The position numbers and the translations under genes were made by a program. Below, in pieces: positions 7,578 through 12,764 of a stretch of DNA of 54,699 bases. This stretch comes from a virus, in IMG/VR virus record IMGVR_UViG_3300006931_000504, positions 1-54,699 of that record. One strand, 5' to 3'. The notes below the pieces were generated by a model. That model saw only the letters and a program-made list of their open reading frames with translations, had not been told where the DNA came from and did no database searches. Every line of letters starts with the position of its first letter. Position 1 is the stretch's first letter.

Positions 7578-7603
7578 GGCGCCGGCCGCCAACGGCGCCG
7601 GCC
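7578..7603. repeat. Paired palindrome, variant copy
   Basis: GGCGCCGGCC occurs at 7578-7587 and again at 7594-7603 with a 6-base spacer. The design matches the pairs at 2056-2084 and 2349-2377, and it again directly follows a gene stop. Probably an mRNA-end or terminator element. Confidence 0.5.
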
Positions 7604-7654
7604 GGCGTCGCACACCCCGCGTCCGCCCGGTGGCACGGCCGGGCGGACGCGGCT

Positions 7655-7703
7655 GCACTGCACAACGGCCACTGTGGCGCTGTGCTGTACAACAGTGCAG
7701 TCC
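7655..7703. promoter_or_regulatory. Inverted-repeat region before 7717 gene
   Basis: TGCACTG near 7656 and CAGTGCA near 7694 form an inverted repeat about 30 bases apart, with GCACAACGG and GTACAACAG words between them. It lies just upstream of a helix-turn-helix gene, as an autoregulatory operator would. No clear -35/-10 pair is visible. Confidence 0.35.
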
Positions 7704-7716
7704 TACCGTGCGCCGG

Positions 7717-7998
7717 ATGTCGGACCCGGACAATGACGCCGATGCGCTGCGCTACTCCCAGCACGACATCGACACCCTCGTCGGCATCCAGGAGCTGCGC
7801 GGGCTGCTCAGCGCCGGCCGCGACCATCTCCTGACCAGGTCATACGCAGAGTTCGTGGCCTCCCGGAAGGGGTTCCCTGAGCCGCTGATCACGTACCCAC
7901 GCGAGGGCAGGATCCACATGCGGCTGTGGCTGCTGCGGGACGTGGAGAAGTGGCTGGAGGGGTTCGAGCCGCGGCGCGGCAGGCCGCCGAAGAACTGA
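7717..7998 (+). CDS. AlpA-like DNA-binding protein
   Basis: A 93-residue protein whose middle and end match the AlpA/excisionase pattern: a leading helix pair (ELRGLLSAGRDHLLTRSYAE), FPEPLITYPREGRIHMRLW as wing, and LLRDVEKWLEGFE as closing helix, ending in a basic RRGRPPKN tail that could bind the minor groove. It is the last gene of the left arm, and a two-way terminator follows. Likely roles are excision factor or regulator of the arm; the second helix-turn-helix protein at 6575 makes assignment uncertain. Confidence 0.75.
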   Translation: MSDPDNDADALRYSQHDIDTLVGIQELRGLLSAGRDHLLTRSYAEFVASRKGFPEPLITYPREGRIHMRLWLLRDVEKWLEGFEPRRGRPPKN

Positions 7999-8015
7999 CC
8001 CCGGGCGCGCGAAAA

Positions 8016-8050
8016 CCGCCCCGCCCCGCCGTGAGGCGAGGACGGGGCGG
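8016..8050. terminator. Bidirectional terminator
   Basis: CCGCCCCG pairs with CGGGGCGG around an inner stem with a GTGA loop. It lies between the convergent left arm (plus) and lysis genes (minus), so it can stop both transcripts. On the minus strand an AAAACC-derived T-run follows the stem. Confidence 0.65.
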
Positions 8051-8066
8051 CTTCGGCGTGCGGGAG

Positions 8067-8273
8067 CTACCGGTACGAGTCCGGCAGCTTCGCTGTCGGC
8101 GTCACCCGCTTCCGGGTCGACACGGTCGTCCAGAAGAACAGGACGGCCGAGACGACGCCCAGGATCGCCTGAGTCAGCGCGTCGTCGATCGTCACGACGC
8201 CCGCCGTGCCGATCACGGCCAGCAGCGCCTTCACGAAGTCGAGGATGGCGACGGGCTCGTACTTGAGCTTCAC
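8067..8273 (-). CDS. Probable holin or small lysis membrane protein
   Basis: A 68-residue protein with two hydrophobic segments (about residues 9-28 and 34-50) separated by a short DDAL turn and a basic tail, the usual two-span holin layout. GTG 8273 overlaps the endolysin stop and has GGAGG just upstream inside the endolysin gene. Pairing with the endolysin is the main evidence; sequence alone does not prove it makes holes. Small membrane proteins at 11075-12083 are alternative holins. Confidence 0.65.
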   Translation of the reverse strand: MKLKYEPVAILDFVKALLAVIGTAGVVTIDDALTQAILGVVSAVLFFWTTVSTRKRVTPTAKLPDSYR

Positions 8274-9121
8274 GATGTACCTCCAGACGAGTCGGCTAGT
8301 CGGCCGACGCAGTGGTTGGTGAGCGCCGCCAGCTCGGCCCGCGGCAGGGCGTCGACGGCGTCGAAGAGGACGGCCAGGGTGACCGGCGCCGGGAGGTTGC
8401 CGGGCAGGGAGCCGATGAACGCCTCGATCCGGGCCGCCGAGTCGGACGCGGCCTTCGCCGAGTTGGCCGCGGCGGCGGCGGCGTTGTAAGTGTGCTGGGC
8501 GACGTTCAAGGTCTCCTTGACCGTGCCGCCGAACGACACCTGCCCCGGCGCGGTGGCCACCCGGTCCAGGTCGGCGATCTCCATGTCGTCTCCCGTTGTC
8601 TGGGCGGTCGCGCCGCCGGTCAGGCCGCGCGCCGCGGCGAGGATCGCTGGGCGCTGGTCGGCACGCAGGTCACCAGGACACGAGTGGCCGCCCCACGCCG
8701 CCCCGCCCATCCGGTGCGCACCGAGACCACGGCCGCCCGGGTCGTCGGTCACCTGTGCCGGCCAGCCGTAGACCGACATCCCCCACGCGTACAGCTCGGC
8801 GAGCCGGGCGAGCTGGACCGGGGTGTAGTCCTCGGCCGTGAAGCCCTCGCACTCCACCGAGATCCAGTACGGGTTCCCGGCGGCCTGCGCCCACGCCTTG
8901 CGGGTGAGGTCGACGTACTGCTCGAACGCGCCCCGCTTCGACAGCCACAGATGACTGGACGCGTTGCTGTCCGGGTTGTTGAACATGGCGTACAGCGAGC
9001 CGTTGCCCTGCTGGACGTGCGGGATCAGACCCCGCGGCGGGAGCAGGAAGCCGGTGCTGGAGTTCCGTACCGGCCGCCAGGCGGCGCCCGGGTAGCGCGT
9101 CGGCCAGGGCGGGCCGGTCAT
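8270..9121 (-). CDS. Endolysin, N-acetylmuramoyl-L-alanine amidase
   Basis: A 283-residue lysin that cuts the amide bond between muramic acid and the stem peptide. The N-terminal ~160 residues look like an amidase_2/PGRP domain: IPHVQQGNGS (H35), SSHLWLSKRG (H57), WISVECEG, and the end motif GHSCPGD (H146, C148) carrying zinc ligands. A linker and a helical Ala-rich C-terminal part (~200-283) follow, probably for wall binding or oligomerisation. ATG 9121 is chosen because the domain starts at once. It lies directly upstream of the probable holin and far downstream of the late genes. Confidence 0.88.
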   Translation of the reverse strand: MTGPPWPTRYPGAAWRPVRNSSTGFLLPPRGLIPHVQQGNGSLYAMFNNPDSNASSHLWLSKRGAFEQYVDLTRKAWAQAAGNPYWISVECEGFTAEDYTPVQLARLAELYAWGMSVYGWPAQVTDDPGGRGLGAHRMGGAAWGGHSCPGDLRADQRPAILAAARGLTGGATAQTTGDDMEIADLDRVATAPGQVSFGGTVKETLNVAQHTYNAAAAAANSAKAASDSAARIEAFIGSLPGNLPAPVTLAVLFDAVDALPRAELAALTNHCVGRLADSSGGTS

Positions 9122-9128
9122 GTCGCCT

Positions 9129-9192
9129 CCCCATGCTCGTGGGGTTGCGCTCCCCACGGTCGTGGGGTAACGTCGTCCCCACGATCGTGGGG
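9129..9192 (+). promoter_or_regulatory. Promoter with three palindromic operators
   Basis: Three 16-bp near-identical palindromes: CCCCATGCTCGTGGGG (9129-9144), CCCCACGGTCGTGGGG (9152-9167) and the perfect CCCCACGATCGTGGGG (9177-9192). TTGCGC (9145-9150) and TAACGT (9168-9173) are spaced by exactly 17 bases and fit a -35/-10 pair, with the middle palindrome filling the spacer. It faces the 9212 gene and is divergent from the endolysin. A dimeric repressor site is the natural reading. Confidence 0.65.
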
Positions 9193-9211
9193 CGAGTGAG
9201 AGGGGAACGCG

Positions 9212-9637
9212 ATGAGGAAGTACACCGACGAGCGGCTCACCGACGAGCAGATGGACCGCCTTACCGTCGCCCTCCTTGGCTCCCGGGTTGACGGCGTCCC
9301 GCTGCACTGCCTGAACCTCGACCACGACGAGCCCCGGTGGCTCCAGTTCGGTGGGCCATCCACCCAGTACGACGCGTTCGCCGCGGGCAGTGACCCCTGG
9401 CACACGGTCACCACGGTCGATCTGCTCGCCGAGCAGGAGGACGGCCGGACGCAGCTCGAATGGTCCGTGCAAATCGTCACCCCGGCCGGGACGATCCCGA
9501 CGGTCGACGACGTCCTCGACGCCGCCCGCCTCTGCCTCACGTCCGGGACCGAGCTGGGTGCCGACAAGTTCGCCCGCGCCGAGGATGAGGGTGACCTCGT
9601 CGAGCGCCGCGAACTGCGCCCGGCAGGCCACGCGTGA
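9212..9637 (+). CDS. Hypothetical protein of plus-strand island
   Basis: A 141-residue soluble acidic protein that I do not recognise. It starts at ATG 9212 after GAGAGGGGA. The early part (DERLTDEQMDRLTVALLGSR) is helical and the middle beta-rich. It is first of a three-gene rightward unit placed between the late structural genes and the lysis genes, behind the palindrome-filled promoter at 9129-9192. Confidence 0.7.
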   Translation: MRKYTDERLTDEQMDRLTVALLGSRVDGVPLHCLNLDHDEPRWLQFGGPSTQYDAFAAGSDPWHTVTTVDLLAEQEDGRTQLEWSVQIVTPAGTIPTVDDVLDAARLCLTSGTELGADKFARAEDEGDLVERRELRPAGHA

Positions 9638-10014
9638 GCATCGACGCGCGCCAGCCACACAGCCGCTATCGCGCCGCCGAGCGCGACGACGACGCCCGCG
9701 CCGGCCACGCCGCAGAGGCCCGGCGCATCCGCGAGGAGCGGGCCGCCGACACCTTCCCGCCCGAGACCCGCGCTAGCGTTCTGGAAGCCGTCGCGAAAGG
9801 CGTGACCCTCGCCGACGCGGCGCAGGCCGTAGGGCTCACCCGGCAGTTCGTGTCCGCTTGGGCCGTCCGCGACGACGGGTTCGCCGACGAGCTGGACGAC
9901 GCCTACCGGGCCGCCGCACCGACGGACACGCCACACGGGACGCCGACGGGCTACCGGTACCACCGGTGCCGGTGTCGGGAGTGCCGCGCGGCACACCACG
10001 GGCCGCGCGGCTGA
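9634..10014 (+). CDS. Helix-turn-helix protein
   Basis: A 126-residue protein from GTG 9634, overlapping the previous stop. Residues ~47-75 (ASVLEAVAKGVTLADAAQAVGLT, then RQFVSAWAVRDD) read as a resolvase/terminase-small-subunit-type helix-turn-helix. The C-terminal end has a Tyr/Arg/Cys cluster (YRYHRCRCRECRAAHH) that could bind zinc or nucleic acid. It is a good candidate for the factor binding the palindromes upstream of this operon, though that is unproven. Confidence 0.7.
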   Translation: MSIDARQPHSRYRAAERDDDARAGHAAEARRIREERAADTFPPETRASVLEAVAKGVTLADAAQAVGLTRQFVSAWAVRDDGFADELDDAYRAAAPTDTPHGTPTGYRYHRCRCRECRAAHHGPRG

Positions 10015-10026
10015 GCGGTCACGGCA

Positions 10027-10055
10027 CCTCCTGTCCGGTTGGGCTGTACAGGAGG
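10027..10055. promoter_or_regulatory. Inverted repeat upstream of 10111 gene
   Basis: CCTCCTGT (10027-10034) and ACAGGAGG (10048-10055) form a perfect 8-bp inverted repeat with a 13-base loop, 13 bases after the 9634 gene stops. Either a terminator for the first two island genes or an operator for the third. TGTCCGG/CCGGACA words lie around it. Confidence 0.45.
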
Positions 10056-10110
10056 AGTCCGGGGCGCTACTGTTGTCCTACTGAGCCGGACAGCACGAGC
10101 GGGGGACGAC

Positions 10111-11070
10111 ATGGCCTGGTACGACATCCACCACACCTGCGGACACGACAGCCGCACCCAGATTTACGGCCCGTCCGACACCCGCCAGGCCCGCGCGAAC
10201 CGGCGCGGCGACAGGCCCTGCCCCGACTGCCAGGCCGCCGCCCGCGCCGAGGCCCGCGAGGCCGCGACCGCCGAGGCCGCCGACCACGCCGTCGTCGACG
10301 GGCTCCCCGCCCTCACGGGCACCGAGAAGCAGATCGCCTGGGCGCTCGCCCTGCGCGAGAAGGCAATCGTCGCCATCACCACAGAGCTGACGCCCGTGCC
10401 CGGACAGGCCCGGCTCATCATCGCCGAGATGACCGCGCGCCACACTGACGCCCGCTGGTGGATCGACAACCGCAGCCTCGGCGAGCACGGTCTCGTCCTG
10501 GCCAAGGAGGTGCTGCGCGAGCTGCCGGAGGATCGACAGGCCGAGATCCTCGCCGCCGACGACGAGCCCGCTACAAGCGAGGTCACCGCCGAGGATGCCG
10601 AGATTCCTACCCGGCCCGCCGACCTCACCGACGCGCAGCTGCGTGCGGCGCTCGCCGTGGCGCACCATGACGATGAGCGGTGGGAGGAAGCCGAGCGACG
10701 CAGCCTGGTGCTCGGCGTGATCGCCCAAGCGGTCCACGTGGTCTCCCGGGCGGAACTCGCCGCCACACTCGCCGAGCACGGCATCGGCGGCCCGATCCTG
10801 AGCCTGACCCCCGGATTCGCTGCCCTGGCGCGGCTGCAGGCCGAGACCCGTCAGCACTGGCTCGACCAGACTCTGTGGTTCGCCCCTGGCGTTGACGACT
10901 GGCTGACCCGGGCCGAGGTCGCCGAACTGTGGGGCGTCCAGCCCGACAGTGTCACCCGCTACGTCCAGCGCGGCATCCTGCCCGCGCCAGCCGGCAGTCG
11001 GTGGCGGCGCGCGGACGTCATGGCCGCGCTGGCGGATCGACGCGTACCCGGGCAGCACCGCGCCGGCTGA
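10111..11070 (+). CDS. Zinc-ribbon protein with C-terminal helix-turn-helix
   Basis: A 319-residue protein. The N-terminal ~45 residues contain HHTCGHDSR and CPDC, a likely zinc ribbon. The middle is helical and Ala/Glu-rich. The C-terminal ~50 residues carry an AlpA/MerR-type fold (LTRAEVAELWGVQPDSVTRYV, GILPAPAGSRWRRADVMAAL). I know no family with this order. ATG 10111 lies after GCGGGGGAC. A DNA-binding regulator or site-specific accessory factor of the island is the best guess. Confidence 0.7.
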   Translation: MAWYDIHHTCGHDSRTQIYGPSDTRQARANRRGDRPCPDCQAAARAEAREAATAEAADHAVVDGLPALTGTEKQIAWALALREKAIVAITTELTPVPGQARLIIAEMTARHTDARWWIDNRSLGEHGLVLAKEVLRELPEDRQAEILAADDEPATSEVTAEDAEIPTRPADLTDAQLRAALAVAHHDDERWEEAERRSLVLGVIAQAVHVVSRAELAATLAEHGIGGPILSLTPGFAALARLQAETRQHWLDQTLWFAPGVDDWLTRAEVAELWGVQPDSVTRYVQRGILPAPAGSRWRRADVMAALADRRVPGQHRAG

Positions 11071-11074
11071 ACGG

Positions 11075-11302
11075 TCACAGGACCGCGCCGAGCACGACGA
11101 CGACGACGCAGCCGAGGGCGAGCAGGACGACCAGCAGCCACACGCCCAGCCGGTCGGCCGCGTCGGCGAGGCGAGACATGTCCTGGTCGATCTCGGCGAG
11201 CTCGGGCCGCGGGTAGCGGCCCCGACCGGTCGCCTCGACGCTGGCGTCGACGTGCTGGTCCCATCGCATATGGCGAGTCACATCCGGGCCGTCGCCGGTC
11301 AC
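11075..11302 (-). CDS. Small membrane protein
   Basis: A 75-residue protein with a hydrophilic N-terminal two-thirds and a single very hydrophobic C-terminal segment (VWLLVVLLALGCVVVVVLGAVL region), so probably tail-anchored. GTG 11302 overlaps the upstream stop. It is last in the late operon and converges with the plus-strand island, with only four bases between stops and no terminator visible. Possible lysis accessory or superinfection-related protein. Confidence 0.65.
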   Translation of the reverse strand: MTGDGPDVTRHMRWDQHVDASVEATGRGRYPRPELAEIDQDMSRLADAADRLGVWLLVVLLALGCVVVVVLGAVL

Positions 11303-11649
11303 TTCTCGCACCCCAGAGTCCGCGCAGCTTCCGCGTGATCGGCCACGATCTTCCGCGCCAGCGGGCTCGCGTCCGGGCGCAGCAGCGCCGGATTCCCGAC
11401 CCCGGCGAACGCGACGCAGGCCGCCCGCTCGTTCTGCCTCAGATCCACGACCGCCGTCGTCAGATACACGATCACCACCGTGAGCGCCACAGCCCCGACG
11501 GCCGCGACCGACAGGACCCAACGCCACAGTCGCCGGGTCCGCTTACCCAGGTCCGCTCGCAGCGCCTTGACGGCGCCCGCGAGATCCTCAACCGCCTGCG
11601 TCAGAGTCGCCCCCGCTTCGCCGCTCATCGGCTCGCTCACCGCCCCCAC
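11299..11649 (-). CDS. Small membrane protein
   Basis: A 116-residue protein (109 if ATG 11628 is used). A helical head is followed by one hydrophobic span (about residues 44-66, VLSVAAVGAVALTVVIVYL) and an extracytoplasmic-type tail with two cysteines that could pair. GTG 11649 overlaps the preceding gene by ~60 bases, which makes the later ATG attractive. One of four small membrane or helical proteins between the tail genes and lysis genes. Confidence 0.6.
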   Translation of the reverse strand: MGAVSEPMSGEAGATLTQAVEDLAGAVKALRADLGKRTRRLWRWVLSVAAVGAVALTVVIVYLTTAVVDLRQNERAACVAFAGVGNPALLRPDASPLARKIVADHAEAARTLGCEK

Positions 11650-11779
11650 CCCCCTGTTCGTCCAGAAGGCGGATCTCCCGCCGTAGTCGACGGACCATGT
11701 CGTCGAGCTGGTCCGCCAGCGCGTTCAGCCGGTGGCGGGCATGTTCGGCGTCGGTGGCCAGCCGGCCCGGGTCATCCAT
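11588..11779 (-). CDS. Small coiled-coil protein
   Basis: A 63-residue protein. Residues ~8-45 form a charged heptad-like helix (RHRLNALADQLDDMVRRLRREIRLLDEQ) followed by a Gly-rich, flexible end. ATG 11779 overlaps the upstream stop. It has no membrane segment. Function unknown; it may partner the neighbouring membrane proteins. Confidence 0.6.
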   Translation of the reverse strand: MDDPGRLATDAEHARHRLNALADQLDDMVRRLRREIRLLDEQGGGGGERADERRSGGDSDAGG

Positions 11780-12083
11780 CGCGCCTGGCCCGGCTCAGCG
11801 CGTCCGTCGCGTCCGCGACGGCGCGCGCCGCCTCGGCGAGTGCACCGGCGTACCGGTCCAGAACCGTCCTGTTGAGGTCGCCGAGCTGCGTTTCGAGCCG
11901 GTCGGCCCGCTGGGTCTCACGCAGGTAGGCGGTGCGGGCGAACACGAGCAGCACGGCGGCAAGGCTGCCCGTGACACCGGTCTGCACGAGGGTGTCCAGG
12001 CCGAGCCCGCGGCTGCCCTCCGCGGCGTCGACCAGCAGCGGCGAACCGACGAGCGCGCCGCCGAGGGCGTACAGGACCACCAT
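11772..12083 (-). CDS. Small membrane protein, holin-like
   Basis: A 103-residue protein with a hydrophobic N-terminus (residues ~1-20), a second hydrophobic span (~32-50) and a long charged helix after it (RETQRADRLETQL and onward). Two spans plus a cytoplasmic coiled coil occur in phage membrane proteins found near lysis cassettes. It could be the holin or an antiholin, but the lysis pair at 8067-9121 is 2.6 kb further along the same strand. Confidence 0.65.
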   Translation of the reverse strand: MVVLYALGGALVGSPLLVDAAEGSRGLGLDTLVQTGVTGSLAAVLLVFARTAYLRETQRADRLETQLGDLNRTVLDRYAGALAEAARAVADATDALSRARRDG

Positions 12084-12086
12084 GGG

Positions 12087-12167
12087 CTATGCCGCTACCC
12101 GGCCAGCAGCAGCCAGTCCCGCAGTGCCCCCGCCGGTCTGGTTCGCCATCGGCGCATGTCCCCTCAT
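12087..12167 (-). CDS. Possible tiny peptide
   Basis: A 26-codon frame from ATG 12167 (or 20 codons from ATG 12149), Gly/Ala-rich and nearly filling the gap between its neighbours. The only support is its fit between overlapping genes; it could be non-coding. Confidence 0.25.
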   Translation of the reverse strand: MRGHAPMANQTGGGTAGLAAAGRVAA

Positions 12168-12168
12168 G

Positions 12169-12249
12169 TCAAGTAGTGACGATGTCGACCTCGCGCCAGA
12201 GCAAGAAGTTCGGGTCGGTGGCCGGTGGCCGCGGTTGCGGGTCGGTCAC
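12169..12249 (-). CDS. Tiny protein after tail gene
   Basis: A 26-residue frame from GTG 12249, which overlaps the stop of the tail gene by 4 bases. It is Pro-rich then ends FLLWREVDIVTT. The GTGA junction is the same as throughout the operon and is the main support. Confidence 0.4.
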   Translation of the reverse strand: MTDPQPRPPATDPNFLLWREVDIVTT

Positions 12250-12764
12250 GCCCGCACCCAGAGCACGGAGACCTTTGGGTCGAAACCGCTCAGCCCGGTG
12301 TCGATCGGGCCGCCCGCGCTCGTCAGCGTCGCGAGGATCTCGATGTAGTCCCCCGCGGCGAGGTGGACGATGTTGCCCATCGGCAGACCCTCCGGGCTGG
12401 CGCCGAGCGCCGAGCGGCGGACCGAGCCGTCCAGGCTGGACCCGTTGATCCGGATGTCGACGCGGCGGGAACCGGACGCGTTCGAGCCGAACTCGACCAC
12501 CGGCAGCACGACATAGTTGCCGGGGTACACCGCCGTGATCCGGGTCGGACTGCCCGAGTCCCACATGCCCAGGTCGTCGGCAAGGGCGGAGTTCCAGACC
12601 AGCGCCGTCGTCGTGTTGTCCGGCAGCGACTGGACGACGGTGCTCGTGACCTTGCAGTAGGGCGGCGACATTAGGAACGACGCCACGTCGGCCATCTGCT
12701 GCAGCTTGGCACTGGTGACCTTGTCCTTGTAGGCCCAGGTCGGTAGGGACGGGACGGCAGTCAT
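12246..12764 (-). CDS. Minor tail or virion decoration protein
   Basis: A 172-residue protein from ATG 12764, sharing one base with the stop of the large tail protein. After a short helical N-terminus (TSAKLQQMADVASFLM) it looks entirely beta-sandwich, with a glycine-rich turn pattern (GNYVVLPVVEFGSNASGSRRVDIRING). This resembles small distal tail proteins of actinobacterial siphophages. The specific role, perhaps receptor contact, is inferred from its position at the end of the tail block. Confidence 0.65.
   Translation of the reverse strand: MTAVPSLPTWAYKDKVTSAKLQQMADVASFLMSPPYCKVTSTVVQSLPDNTTTALVWNSALADDLGMWDSGSPTRITAVYPGNYVVLPVVEFGSNASGSRRVDIRINGSSLDGSVRRSALGASPEGLPMGNIVHLAAGDYIEILATLTSAGGPIDTGLSGFDPKVSVLWVRA

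Noticed and set aside
9129-9192. CRISPR-like repeats
   Set aside because: The palindromes resemble the core of some actinobacterial repeats, but units follow each other with 7-9 base gaps, there are no spacers, and no cas genes are present. A promoter operator array fits better.
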